NCBI RefSeq assembly: GCF_001913705.1
Contig: NZ_MKQD01000012.1
Coordinates: 1 to 62,784 of the forward strand
Origin: Thalassotalea sp. PP2-459
GTDB taxonomy: Bacteria; Pseudomonadota; Gammaproteobacteria; Enterobacterales; Alteromonadaceae
Length of the DNA: 62,784 bases
Direction: 5' to 3'
The notes beneath the pieces are model-generated. The model made no database searches. It was not told where the DNA came from and saw only the letters and a list, made by a program, of their open reading frames with translations. The position numbers and the translations under genes are program-made. Below, piece by piece: positions 44,785 through 53,637 of this stretch. The first letter of the stretch is position 1. Each line of letters starts with the position of its first letter.

Positions 44785-46542
44785 GTGTTAAGTTTTTTAA
44801 AAAACCAAAATGATGATGTTGTTACCGCCATAAACAAATGCCAAGCAGTCATTGAATTTGATTTACAAGGAAAGATTAAAAACGCAAATAATAACTTTCT
44901 CACACTAATGGGCTATCAAAAACAAGAAGTAATTAATAAACACCATTCAATGTTTATTGATCAAGAAACCGCGCAGAGTAGTGAGTATCAACAGTTTTGG
45001 CAACAACTGCGACAAGGAAAATCGCAAACAGATCAATTCAAACGTATTACTAAATCTAAAAAAGAAGTATGGATCCAAGCATCTTACACACCAATCGTCC
45101 ATCAAAATAAAGTACAACGTATCATTAAATTTGCTTCAGATATTACCGAGCAAGTCATGAGGAATGCGAGTAACCAATCACAAATTAATGCAATCCATAA
45201 AGCCCAAGCCGTCATTGAATTTACGTTAACCGGCGAAATTGTTGATGCCAATGAAAACTTCTTATCATTAATGGGATACCAGTTATCCGAAATCAAAGGT
45301 AAGCATCACCGTATTTTTGTTGATCCGAATGAAGCAAATTCATCAAGTTACACCCAATTTTGGGACTCATTACGTAATGGCAATATACAAACGGCAGAAT
45401 ACCAACGGTTTACCAAACATAATGACCCCGTATGGATCCATGCAACCTATAATCCAATATTAGATCCTTCTGGCAATGTGATTAAAATAGTAAAATTTGC
45501 TAGTGATATTTCAGCACAAGTTGAACAGCGAAAAGAATTCTCAATGTTGTCTGTTGTCGCGAATCAAACCAGTAACGCTGTACTCATTACGGATAAAGAC
45601 AGACGAATAAAATATGCAAATGAAGGCTTTACACAAATGTTAGGCTATTCAGAAAAAGAAGCACTGGGTCATACGGTTAGAGAATTAATTACAGGCAACT
45701 ACACTGACGAATCAACATTGGCCAGAATAACAGCGGAACTCGAGGCACCTAATGCCTTTTATGATGAAATTCAGGTACATGACAAATACGACAATCCTAG
45801 TTGGGTTTCGGTAACCAGCAACCCTATTTTAGACGAAAATAATACTCATACCGGTTTTATGGCCATTTTAGCCAACATTGATAAAGTAAAAACAACCGCA
45901 TTAGAGTTTGAAACACGGTTCAATGTTATTTGTCAGTCACTTCTCTTTGTTGAGTGGGATGCAAGCAAAAGCCTGCTCAGTAGCAATCATCTACTACAAA
46001 AATTTGCCAACATCAGTAAAGAAAACGAGCGAGCAAGCCTAGCCAATTTAGATACCTTAATCAACCTTGATGAATTAACAAAGCTTGCTGATGACAACAC
46101 AATAATTAAAGAATTTGATTTAGCGATATCAGGCAGTAACCAAATGATAGGCCTAGCCGCCACTTTTGCCGTTATTAAAGACGTACACGGCGATATTCGA
46201 AAATATGTGATGTTTGCAAACGATGTGAGCAATAGACGGCAAGTTGTCAATAAAAGTGAAGATGTCACAAATGGTTTGATTAGTTCAGGCAATAGCATTT
46301 CAAAAATGGTAGAGACTATTAACGCCATTGCTGAACAAACGAACCTACTTGCGTTAAATGCTGCAATTGAAGCGGCTCGAGCTGGCGATGCTGGACGAGG
46401 GTTTTCAGTTGTTGCAGATGAAGTCAGAAACTTAGCACAAAAAGCCAGCACCAGTGCAGATGAAATAAACCAAGTGGTCGCTAAGAATCAACAACTCGTT
46501 AACGAGTTGTCTGACGAAATTTCTAAATTGAAAAAAAATTAA
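44785..46542 (+). CDS. Soluble PAS-PAS-PAS methyl-accepting chemotaxis-like protein
   Basis: A 585-residue cytoplasmic protein. Three PAS domains (about 12-125, 130-245, 255-370) are followed by a less conserved segment to about 480. PAS1 and PAS2 are close copies ([13 protein letters not shown] / [13 protein letters not shown]; both end KFASDI). The chemotaxis hairpin tip [18 protein letters not shown] with [17 protein letters not shown] is present, but the signalling domain is short, with about 60 residues after the tip. There are no membrane segments. BdlA of Pseudomonas is a comparable soluble PAS receptor. Start is GTG at 44785. A terminator hairpin follows at 46584. Confidence 0.88.
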   Translation: MLSFLKNQNDDVVTAINKCQAVIEFDLQGKIKNANNNFLTLMGYQKQEVINKHHSMFIDQETAQSSEYQQFWQQLRQGKSQTDQFKRITKSKKEVWIQASYTPIVHQNKVQRIIKFASDITEQVMRNASNQSQINAIHKAQAVIEFTLTGEIVDANENFLSLMGYQLSEIKGKHHRIFVDPNEANSSSYTQFWDSLRNGNIQTAEYQRFTKHNDPVWIHATYNPILDPSGNVIKIVKFASDISAQVEQRKEFSMLSVVANQTSNAVLITDKDRRIKYANEGFTQMLGYSEKEALGHTVRELITGNYTDESTLARITAELEAPNAFYDEIQVHDKYDNPSWVSVTSNPILDENNTHTGFMAILANIDKVKTTALEFETRFNVICQSLLFVEWDASKSLLSSNHLLQKFANISKENERASLANLDTLINLDELTKLADDNTIIKEFDLAISGSNQMIGLAATFAVIKDVHGDIRKYVMFANDVSNRRQVVNKSEDVTNGLISSGNSISKMVETINAIAEQTNLLALNAAIEAARAGDAGRGFSVVADEVRNLAQKASTSADEINQVVAKNQQLVNELSDEISKLKKN

Positions 46543-46583
46543 CATCATCAATACCTCAATCATATTACCGCAGCCAAGATAGC

Positions 46584-46622
46584 AATTACGTTACATATAG
46601 CCTTGTAACGTAATTGTTTTGG
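46584..46622 (+). terminator. Terminator of the PAS chemoreceptor gene
   Basis: AATTACGTTACA (46584-46595) pairs with TGTAACGTAATT (46604-46615), followed by GTTTT. A 12-bp perfect stem 40 bp after the stop codon. Confidence 0.82.
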
Positions 46623-46667
46623 GTTACACACAAGCGACGAAATGCGTTAACATAGCCTGCTGATAAT

Positions 46668-47588
46668 ATGCTCTACTCAAAAGCCTCATACATGAATAGC
46701 AACCACGGTAAACAAAGAAGACATAAACACTCATCGCAAAAATCTCTGTTATCGTTAGTATCATTAACATTATTAACCTTAATAGCTTTTGCTGGAAACT
46801 CAGTGTTATGCCGACTCGCAGTAAAAGAAGGCTATATTGACCCAGCAAGCTACACCAATATTAGACTTGTTGCTGGCGTATTCGCCCTGTGGTTAATTTT
46901 TCTTTTCACCCATAAACCAGCAAAATTAACAGTAAATAAAAACAATTGGTTAGGTGGCATCAGTTTATATTTATACGCAATCACCCTTTCTTACGGTTAC
47001 TTAACGGTAGAAACAGGCATTGGTGCTGTTGTACTTTTTGGCGCTGTTCAAGTGACTTTAGTGTTATTTTCTTTTATTAAAGGACATAAAATTAGTTTAT
47101 TAGAATGGTTAGGGTTGTTAATTGCCTTCATTGGCTTTGTTTATTTAATGGCAGACGAATTAGGACAACCGTCATTAATCGGCTTAATATTGATGACAAT
47201 TTCAGGGATAACTTGGGGAATATATACGCAATCTGGCTTAGATGGTCTAGCACCTATTCAAAATACAACAGCAAACTTTACTTGTACTATTCCACTTATT
47301 TTGGTTTCTATGTTCCTGATCACCACCGAAGTTTCATTAAGTTTTCAAGGTATTATTTTAGCCATTATTTCGGGGGCTGTTACCTCAGCAATAGGTTATG
47401 CACTTTGGTATAACATATTACCTTCCTTTACTTCTATTCAAGCGGGTGTGGTACAACTGCTTGTGCCTATTGTTGCAGCTATCGGTGGCGTTATTTTTGT
47501 TAATGACGCTATTACGATAAAACTGTTTATCGCCTCACTATTAGTATTGGGCGGTGCAGCGCTAGTCACGTATGGAAAACGCGCTTAA
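46668..47588 (+). CDS. EamA/DMT family transporter
   Basis: A 306-residue ten-helix membrane protein of the drug/metabolite transporter superfamily. Two EamA repeats are visible: LLTLIAFAGNSVLCRLAV...ASYTNIRLVAG and GLILMTISGITWGIYTQSG...SAIGYALWYNILPSFTSIQAGVVQLLVPIVAAIGG. The ATG at 46668 lacks a good Shine-Dalgarno; ATG 46692 is possible. The first 30 residues are basic and polar. Substrate unknown. Confidence 0.88.
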   Translation: MLYSKASYMNSNHGKQRRHKHSSQKSLLSLVSLTLLTLIAFAGNSVLCRLAVKEGYIDPASYTNIRLVAGVFALWLIFLFTHKPAKLTVNKNNWLGGISLYLYAITLSYGYLTVETGIGAVVLFGAVQVTLVLFSFIKGHKISLLEWLGLLIAFIGFVYLMADELGQPSLIGLILMTISGITWGIYTQSGLDGLAPIQNTTANFTCTIPLILVSMFLITTEVSLSFQGIILAIISGAVTSAIGYALWYNILPSFTSIQAGVVQLLVPIVAAIGGVIFVNDAITIKLFIASLLVLGGAALVTYGKRA

Positions 47589-47611
47589 CGCTAACTAAAA
47601 GGTAAAAATTA

Positions 47612-48019
47612 CTATTGACCCAATAACGGAAGGTGCTTTATCTGCTGATAAGTTAAAGCTAATGTAAGACAATGAGAAATAACGTTTTTAGGTAAAGGTG
47701 ATGAACGACTTAGAACAATCGCCCGGTTACCTTGAAACTCAAGTTCATCAGGATATAGCTCACGAAAAGTTGCAACTAATGTAGTATTGCAATTAAAAAA
47801 AAGGAAATAATTTTCTGGTATTTTTTCTTTCCAATCCATTCGAATTGGGCTACCTGACTTCACTGAATAACTAGGCTCTCCCCATTTAAGTGACTCGGTC
47901 ACTTCCTCTAAATCTAACGTTGATGCCAATTGTAAAATCATTGTGCGAACTTCAATAAGTAATGTATAAATATCGTCAGGGTACCAATCAAATTTATCTT
48001 TTACCTTTTGTTCCATCAT
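47612..48019 (-). CDS. DUF1801 domain protein
   Basis: A 135-residue protein of the YdhG-like DUF1801 family. The conserved segments are LESLKWGEPSYSV-like (VTESLKWGEPSYSVKSG) and YFLFFNCNTTLVATFRELYPDELEFQGNRAIVL. No catalytic activity is established for the family. Convergent with the DMT transporter gene. The next gene upstream on the same strand begins 33 bp away, so the two may be cotranscribed. Confidence 0.82.
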   Translation of the reverse strand: MMEQKVKDKFDWYPDDIYTLLIEVRTMILQLASTLDLEEVTESLKWGEPSYSVKSGSPIRMDWKEKIPENYFLFFNCNTTLVATFRELYPDELEFQGNRAIVLSRSSPLPKNVISHCLTLALTYQQIKHLPLLGQ

Positions 48020-48052
48020 TAGCCTTCCTTCATTATCAACTCACCTAACTTG

Positions 48053-48400
48053 TTATTGTTTTGCTAACCTAATCGCCCAATTGCCGCCATGTTGAGCTTC
48101 ACACGATTGTTCTGTATCGAATGATATATGTTTAGTGATGTTTTTTACCTTAATACCAAGATTAATAAGCTCAATCTCAATACGCGATTCTAGTGACTTA
48201 CTTTGCGCTGAACCTTGATAACTCTGCAAGTTATCATTGGTATCAAACACACAAACAATCTGTAAGCTGTGTGGAAAATTAGCATAGTTCACGGTATGCG
48301 TTAACCACATAAAACCATGAATATCTATTAACGCTTTATTACAAACATCGGTTAAACCGATACGAAGTTGGTTTTCAATTTTTTTATCTGTTTTACGCAT
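48053..48400 (-). CDS. Conserved hypothetical protein
   Basis: A 115-residue cytoplasmic protein. It opens MRKTDKKIENQLRIGLTDVCN and contains THTVNYANFPHSLQIVCVFDTN. I recall close homologues across Vibrio, Shewanella and Alteromonadales that databases sometimes label Fis family regulator. There is no Fis-like helix-turn-helix here and I would not use that name. Function unknown. Confidence 0.7.
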   Translation of the reverse strand: MRKTDKKIENQLRIGLTDVCNKALIDIHGFMWLTHTVNYANFPHSLQIVCVFDTNDNLQSYQGSAQSKSLESRIEIELINLGIKVKNITKHISFDTEQSCEAQHGGNWAIRLAKQ

Positions 48401-48609
48401 AGGGCAATTGTACCAGTGATGTTCCTACTAGATTAACATCTTACCATTGATAAGCTAAAGCCTTACTTAACGAATAAATGATCAATACATACAATAGCAT
48501 ATGGCCATTCTGTTATTCGCCTCAATTACTGCGCAATTTGACTAATTAATATAGTTAAAAATGAGTGATTGTGTATGCTGATATCATATCAAAACAATAA
48601 GGACACATT

Positions 48610-50136
48610 GTGAACGTTCGTTTATTAACTGTTTTATCGTTGATACTATTTTTAGTACAACCTGTACAAGCAAAAAACACCTCAAAAAATCAACTTGAGG
48701 CTGACAACGTAGTTGTCACCAAGCACAGCACAAAGATTAACGGTAAGAAAGTCGCTTATACTGCAACAACAGGCACTCAGCCTGTGTGGGATAAAGACGG
48801 CAATCCAACGGCTAGTCTGTTTTATACTTACTATCAACGCAGTGATATAAAAGATCAGGCATCACGCCCATTATTAATTTCTTTTAATGGTGGCCCTGGC
48901 TCAGCTTCTGTGTGGATGCATGTCGCTTATACTGGCCCAAAAGTATTAAATGTTGATAACGAAGGTTATCCGTTGCAGCCTTATGGTGTTAAAACTAACC
49001 CTTATTCGGTACTCGATGTTGCGGATATTGTGTTTGTTAACCCTGTAAATACAGGCTTCTCTCGCGTTTTACCAAACGATGAAGGTAAGTTACCTAGTCG
49101 CGACAAACAAAAATCAATTTTTTTTGGCGTCAATGCAGACATTAAATATTTAGCACAATGGGTTGAAACGTTTGTTAGTCGCAATAATCGTTGGCGCTCA
49201 CCTAAATATCTCATTGGTGAAAGTTACGGTACAACCCGAGTTTCAGGTTTAGCGCTTGAATTACAAAATCGCCAATGGATGTATTTAAATGGCGTAATTC
49301 TAGTGTCTCCGACTGGCATTGGTATCAAGCGTGACGGTCCCGTTAAAGCAGCAAATCGATTACCATACTTTGCCGCTGCTGCTTGGTATCACAAAGCATT
49401 ACCAAATGAGCTACAACAAAAAGACTTACTTGAACTTTTGCCAGAAGTTGAACAATTTACCATTAACCATTATATTCCAGCACTCGCCAAAGGTGGCTTT
49501 ATCGACGCAAATGAGAAACAAAACATCGCGCAACAAGTTGCCAAATATTCAGGCTTAACGGTAGAAGAAGTGCTTAATAATAATATGGACATCAACCCAT
49601 CTTATTTCTGGAAAGCATTATTACGAGATAAAAAGCAAACGATTGGCCGTTTAGACTCACGCTACTTGGGTATTGATAAAAAAGCCAGCGGTAGTCGCCC
49701 CGACTATAGTGCTGAATTAACCTCATGGTTACACAGCTTTACGCCAGCAATAAATTATTATTTGCGAGAAGAGCTAGGCTATAAAACAGATTTAAAATAC
49801 GCGATGTTTGGCGACGTACACCCATGGGATAGAACAAACAACAATTCCGGTGAAAATTTACGTCAAGCAATGGCTCAAAATCCATACTTAAACGTTATGG
49901 TGCAATCAGGCTATTATGATGGCGCAACAAATTATTTTGACGCAAAGTACACCATGTGGCAGCTAGACCCTAGCGGTCAGATGAAAGATAGACTGTCTTT
50001 TAAAGGATATCGCAGTGGTCATATGATGTACCTACGTTATGAGGATTTAAAACAATCAAATCAAGATGTACGAGAATTCATTATCAATAGCATTCCAGCT
50101 AAAGATAAAGCCGCTAAGTACACTTTAAAACCCTAG
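48610..50136 (+). CDS. Secreted serine carboxypeptidase, S10 family
   Basis: A 508-residue alpha/beta-hydrolase peptidase. Signal peptide about 1-21 (ending VQA). The oxyanion motif is ISFNGGPGSASVW. The nucleophile Ser205 is in LIGESYGTTRVSG, and the catalytic His is in YRSGHMMYLR near the C-terminus. The Asp is expected in VQSGYYDGATNY. The GTG start at 48610 follows AAGGA. S10 enzymes remove C-terminal residues at acid pH; this one is probably periplasmic or secreted. Confidence 0.92.
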   Translation: MNVRLLTVLSLILFLVQPVQAKNTSKNQLEADNVVVTKHSTKINGKKVAYTATTGTQPVWDKDGNPTASLFYTYYQRSDIKDQASRPLLISFNGGPGSASVWMHVAYTGPKVLNVDNEGYPLQPYGVKTNPYSVLDVADIVFVNPVNTGFSRVLPNDEGKLPSRDKQKSIFFGVNADIKYLAQWVETFVSRNNRWRSPKYLIGESYGTTRVSGLALELQNRQWMYLNGVILVSPTGIGIKRDGPVKAANRLPYFAAAAWYHKALPNELQQKDLLELLPEVEQFTINHYIPALAKGGFIDANEKQNIAQQVAKYSGLTVEEVLNNNMDINPSYFWKALLRDKKQTIGRLDSRYLGIDKKASGSRPDYSAELTSWLHSFTPAINYYLREELGYKTDLKYAMFGDVHPWDRTNNNSGENLRQAMAQNPYLNVMVQSGYYDGATNYFDAKYTMWQLDPSGQMKDRLSFKGYRSGHMMYLRYEDLKQSNQDVREFIINSIPAKDKAAKYTLKP

Positions 50137-50147
50137 ATATCTCTTTT

Positions 50148-50176
50148 AGGTTAGGGGGCTTCCCCTAACCTTTCCT
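50148..50176 (+). terminator. Rho-independent terminator of the S10 gene
   Basis: AGGTTAGGGG (50148-50157) pairs with CCCCTAACCT (50162-50171) around a 4-base loop, then TTCC. Strong GC stem 12 bp after the stop. Confidence 0.88.
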
Positions 50177-50317
50177 CGATTTACTGCCCTCTGGTGGTAA
50201 GTAAACACATCGTTAACCTTAAAAAAATAAATACTTTCTTTTTAATAATCCAAAAAGAGTATAAAACCGTATTATTCAACAGGTATAAATTATCATTAAT
50301 CAAACGGCTTACCTTTA

Positions 50318-50345
50318 ACGTTGTTTGATGATAAAACAACGTTAA
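50318..50345. other. Inverted repeat upstream of the DUF3081 gene
   Basis: TAACGTTGTTT and AAACAACGTTA flank a short loop, ending about 35 bp before the ATG at 50380. It could be an operator or a leader hairpin. No regulator is suggested. Confidence 0.4.
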
Positions 50346-50379
50346 CGCTTTACTTCTATGCACGTAAATACGAGGCTCT

Positions 50380-50631
50380 ATGAAACTAAATAAACACCTA
50401 CTTGTTTTTAATCACATTATTAGTCATGGTGAGCATAAAGATGGCAAGTATTGGCTTGAAAATTTATCCGCATGGCATGATCTTGACGGCTATACATGTT
50501 TTTTGGGTTACAAAGATTTAGTCATGACCATATACTTTCACAATCGATTTAATTTTGATTATCAAGACAAACAAACCCTCGAAAAATTTCATCGTATAAT
50601 CGAACGTTACGAGTTAGACGCCCATGAATAA
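50380..50631 (+). CDS. DUF3081 family small protein
   Basis: An 83-residue protein. The pattern HGEHKDGKYWLENLSAWHDLDGYTCFL and IYFHNRFNFDYQDKQTLEKF fits DUF3081, a short family of unknown function in Vibrio and Alteromonadales. Cytoplasmic. The stop overlaps the start of the next gene by 8 bp, which indicates translational coupling. Confidence 0.78.
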   Translation: MKLNKHLLVFNHIISHGEHKDGKYWLENLSAWHDLDGYTCFLGYKDLVMTIYFHNRFNFDYQDKQTLEKFHRIIERYELDAHE

Positions 50632-50839
50632 AATTGCACCGAAATCGTTACTGCATAGCAAGTGGACTAAAACACATATTAACAATAAAGAGAAACACTT
50701 TAGCGTAGTCAGCATCAGTTTTGATGAAGATCAACGCGTGGTTGAATGCGTGATACAAGCAGTGATTAATCACAATGAATATATGATTGATTGGCGTGAA
50801 CTAAAAGACAGCTCGCAATGGAAAATTGGTTGGAAATAG
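50624..50839 (+). CDS. TIGR02450 family tryptophan-rich small protein
   Basis: A 71-residue protein. NKIAPKSLLHSKWT, NNKEKHFSVVSISF and the ending YMIDWRELKDSSQWKIGWK are the signature of the TIGR02450 family (conserved Trp residues at regular places). Function unknown. The ATG at 50624 lies within the last codons of the DUF3081 gene. Confidence 0.88.
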   Translation: MNKIAPKSLLHSKWTKTHINNKEKHFSVVSISFDEDQRVVECVIQAVINHNEYMIDWRELKDSSQWKIGWK

Positions 50840-50897
50840 TGAGTTGGCGATTATCAGACTACAATCACTAACTAAACAGTTATTCACAAACAATAAG

Positions 50898-51632
50898 CTA
50901 CCAGATAATAGTCTCACCTTGCCAATCCAGATAACTTAACTCGCCATCAATTGCTAAGTCATCAATAATGGTTAGCAATTGTTGTGCGACAAACATACTC
51001 GTAAACAACTTCCCTTTTGGCACATTTTTTTGAAAAGGTTTAGACAAAGGAGAATCGGTTGTTCCAGGGTGAAAGGCTATAATTTTTATATTTTTTGCTC
51101 GGCGTTTTAACTCGATCGCTGCTGATTTTAAAAGCATATTTAGCGCGGCTTTAGCGCTGCGATAGCTATACCAACCACCTCGTTTATTATCACCTATACT
51201 ACCTACCCTAGCACTAAAAAAAACAATTTTACAGTCTATGTTTCCGCTGAGAATAACGGTTAAATGTTTAAGCCATAACATGGGCGTAATTGTATTGACT
51301 AAGCTCACTTGGGCAAAGCTTTCAGATGAAAAATCTTCAAGCCTTTTTTCAGGTGTGTATTGATCGTTGTGTAAAAAGCCATGACAAATAAATATACGCT
51401 TGATCGCATAATTTCCTAGTGTCGCCACTACAGCTTGTATATCACTCTCTCTATACTGTTCTACTTCAATTAATTTAGCATCATAATAAAGGTCGCTTTG
51501 ATAGTACTGTAAATTTCTCGATATCAATATCAACTGGTGCGGTGATTGCTTTATATACAGCTTTGCTATTGCTTTAGCAATTTCACTATTCGCGCCAACA
51601 ATTAATACGGCTTGTGGGGTAACAGGTTCCAT
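50898..51632 (-). CDS. Short-chain dehydrogenase/reductase
   Basis: A Rossmann-fold oxidoreductase of about 244 residues. It shows VLIVGANSEIAKAIAKLY (variant of the TGxxxGIG motif), an FICHGFLHN segment in place of NNAG, catalytic Tyr and Lys in WYSYRSAKAALNM, and HPGTTDSPLSKPF. The SDR start lies inside the DCC gene: they overlap by about 47 bp in different frames. ATG at 51632 is chosen; an in-frame codon two positions earlier (51638) is the alternative. Substrate unknown. Confidence 0.88.
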   Translation of the reverse strand: MEPVTPQAVLIVGANSEIAKAIAKLYIKQSPHQLILISRNLQYYQSDLYYDAKLIEVEQYRESDIQAVVATLGNYAIKRIFICHGFLHNDQYTPEKRLEDFSSESFAQVSLVNTITPMLWLKHLTVILSGNIDCKIVFFSARVGSIGDNKRGGWYSYRSAKAALNMLLKSAAIELKRRAKNIKIIAFHPGTTDSPLSKPFQKNVPKGKLFTSMFVAQQLLTIIDDLAIDGELSYLDWQGETIIW

Positions 51633-52020
51633 TTTCACAATGTGCTTTTCCTATTCCTAAGTAACGATGCAGAAATGAAGAGATAGGTTGTCGATATTTT
51701 GCTATAACCAAATAACTAACATTAGCGATTTGTTTTATCGCTGGGAACTTAAGTGGTGCAACATAAATCCCTTTTCCAACCATCCTCCATGCTTGATAAG
51801 TTACGTCTAATGCCTGCAAAACTTTACCTTGGTATTCACCGTGTAAAACCCGTAAAGCAACCTTTGTGTTAATGTGCGGGTAATTTAATGAAAAGTTGTC
51901 ATGGCGTAAATTCACTAACTCAATCACATTGTTTTTATCACATTGCTTTAATTGGTTCATTTCAGCGCAGCAAAGCGGACAATAGCCATCATAGAATATC
52001 GTTAAAACGTTATTTTTCAT
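51586..52020 (-). CDS. DCC family thiol-disulfide oxidoreductase-like protein
   Basis: A 144-residue protein of the DUF393/DCC family, named for the Asp-Cys-Cys pattern. The site is FYDGYCPLCCAEM, near the N-terminus. A second conserved block, VTYQAWRMVGKGIYVAPLKFP, follows. ATG at 52020 is chosen; the frame continues to a TTG at 52038. The unusual tail (HCENGTCYPTSRINCWRE) lies in the region overlapping the SDR gene. Family members are thought to be redox proteins; the partner is unknown. Confidence 0.82.
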   Translation of the reverse strand: MKNNVLTIFYDGYCPLCCAEMNQLKQCDKNNVIELVNLRHDNFSLNYPHINTKVALRVLHGEYQGKVLQALDVTYQAWRMVGKGIYVAPLKFPAIKQIANVSYLVIAKYRQPISSFLHRYLGIGKAHCENGTCYPTSRINCWRE

Positions 52021-52211
52021 TTTCAGCTTATACAACAAGTTATACCCAACATACGCGGTAAAACTGTTTAAAGATCATTTTCACGAGAAATTGTTATCAA
52101 CGTGGGCTTCATTGACACGGTGTGTTGCGATAAAGAAATAGTGGAAGCTTAGCTCGCTGCCTATAGTGTTAAAGCCAAAACAGCTAAAATATGATCAACA
52201 GTAAATCATCA

Positions 52212-52904
52212 TTAATGTTCATCGAAACGATCAAAGTTATTATATTCAATAATGTCGGCGAGTTCTTCACCATATTCGCTGCCTTTTTCTGAATATTGAT
52301 CTAACTTAGTCACTAAGGCAAGTGGATCATCGGTAGTCGCATTTAACTGTCTAAATTCACTAAATGCACGACCTCTGCCAAGCGTGCGATAATAATCAAA
52401 AACGGCCTCTTCAATGGTTGAATATTTCTTTACCCAGATGGTTTTATCTCCGCGTTTTTGCAATGCAGCTATACGAGGTTCGTCTTCATTAAACGACCAT
52501 ACTCCAAATACATTGTTCGCTTTGCGAAAAAAACGGGAGGTAGCCCATGAACTTTCCATTGCCGCCTGCGCAATGGCAATACTTTTTGGATGCGGCTTTA
52601 ACGCGGTAAGTAATGCTTCATCGGAAGTAACCTTGTATTCTTCTTTGAGCTTTTCGATGCGATCATGACTTTGCCCATTATCAATCATCGTTTTAATATC
52701 TTCATAGCGCATCTGTAGCTTAGCGTAAACGGTATCAACAGCAGGCAAAATGAGAGCAATAAATCTCGCTTTTTTTTCTTTTACCGTCATCGGCGGTAAT
52801 GGCTCATCTTTTTGTTGGCTATAATAAAAAAACACAATCAATATACACAGAAATAATGTAGCAACAGCAACGATGGCAGCACGGTATTTTAACAACATTA
52901 ACAC
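52212..52904 (-). CDS. Bax-like glucosaminidase domain protein
   Basis: A 230-residue membrane-anchored protein. N-terminal helix about 8-28, then a glucosaminidase/lysozyme-like domain with catalytic Glu in IAIAQAAMESSWATSRF and the conserved NNVFGVWSFNEDEPRI, AVFDYYRTLGRGRAF and LDQYSEKGSEYGEEL segments. This matches E. coli Bax, a family of peptidoglycan-cleaving proteins. Acts in the periplasm on cell wall. Confidence 0.9.
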   Translation of the reverse strand: MLMLLKYRAAIVAVATLFLCILIVFFYYSQQKDEPLPPMTVKEKKARFIALILPAVDTVYAKLQMRYEDIKTMIDNGQSHDRIEKLKEEYKVTSDEALLTALKPHPKSIAIAQAAMESSWATSRFFRKANNVFGVWSFNEDEPRIAALQKRGDKTIWVKKYSTIEEAVFDYYRTLGRGRAFSEFRQLNATTDDPLALVTKLDQYSEKGSEYGEELADIIEYNNFDRFDEH

Positions 52905-53055
52905 TCCTAAAAAGATTAGAATGATTACTTTTAAACGTTCAGCAACTACACAAGTACTACATTAGCGTAGCAGCCCTGAGTATTTGAATACAGTAAATAG
53001 CGTAATCTTCTAACACTTGAGTCATTTTTATTTCATTGATTTCTTACATCATCAA

Positions 53056-53370
53056 TAATTATACCAATTGAATTAAAGATTTGATCAACTTAGCACTTCA
53101 TTAGCACGCTTAAAACACGCTAAATAATGTAAACACAGTCACTCTATGGTTTGATTATTTAGAGAAATTATCAGGGAACTGAGTTCCCAAGGGCGAGTTT
53201 AAAAGGCTAATAGGCTGTGTTATTGATTTTAACAAGAACGCTACAGTAATCTAGCTTATTAGAGAACGCAGGAGCACGTTCTCCTGAGCGACCATTCTTT
53301 GCAATCAATGCCTTGCTTCTAACCCTATTAACTCTCGCTAAGTAACCCATTATTTATTTCAATTGATATT
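53056..53370. repeat. Repeat element B, copy 1, joined to element A
   Basis: About 315 bp with near-matching inverted ends: ATACCAATTGAATTAAA at the left and TTTATTTCAATTGATAT at the right. The part 53228-53350 is nearly identical to the reverse complement of 62660-62784, including a central hairpin GAGAACG...CGTTCTC and ATTCTTTGCAATCAATGCCTT. There is no coding capacity. The right end abuts element A at 53371 with no spacer. Confidence 0.8.
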
Positions 53371-53637
53371 AGAGCGTGTTGATCTTTGCTGTTTAAGTTT
53401 TGTTCAAATTAAACGCCTTCTGATCGCGGCACTTGGATTATTGCATAGTCATTCTATGGTTAATTCAAGTAACAAAGAGCAGGAGGTGTTTAGTTGAACC
53501 CTTCGGGCTGTATCTGTTTGGCATTTCTATTGTGTTAACGCTTGACTGGAGTAGAATAACTACACAGCGAAAGTGTTGCCTTGTATAAATACCAAACAAA
53601 TTGCGGCAAAAGTAAACATGAAAGATCAACACGCTCT
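53371..53637 (-). repeat. Repeat element A, copy 2, supplying the AraC-type stop codon
   Basis: A 267-bp element with 17-bp perfect terminal inverted repeats: AGAGCGTGTTGATCTTT (53371-53387) and AAAGATCAACACGCTCT (53621-53637). Read on the minus strand it aligns with copy 1 over TTTTGCCGCA...GGTATTTATACAAGGC and GGTTCA, with about 100 bp extra inside. The TGA at 53626-53628 of the regulator gene lies in its terminus. Confidence 0.88.

Noticed and set aside
46624-46848. Minus-strand frame of 74 codons
   Set aside because: Antisense to the start of the DMT transporter gene; no motif.
48053-48400. Fis family regulator label
   Set aside because: No Fis-type C-terminal helix-turn-helix is visible; kept as a conserved hypothetical protein.
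50181-50363. Minus-strand frame of 60 codons between the S10 and DUF3081 genes
   Set aside because: AT-rich intergenic sequence with a hairpin in it; no start signal and no protein-like composition.
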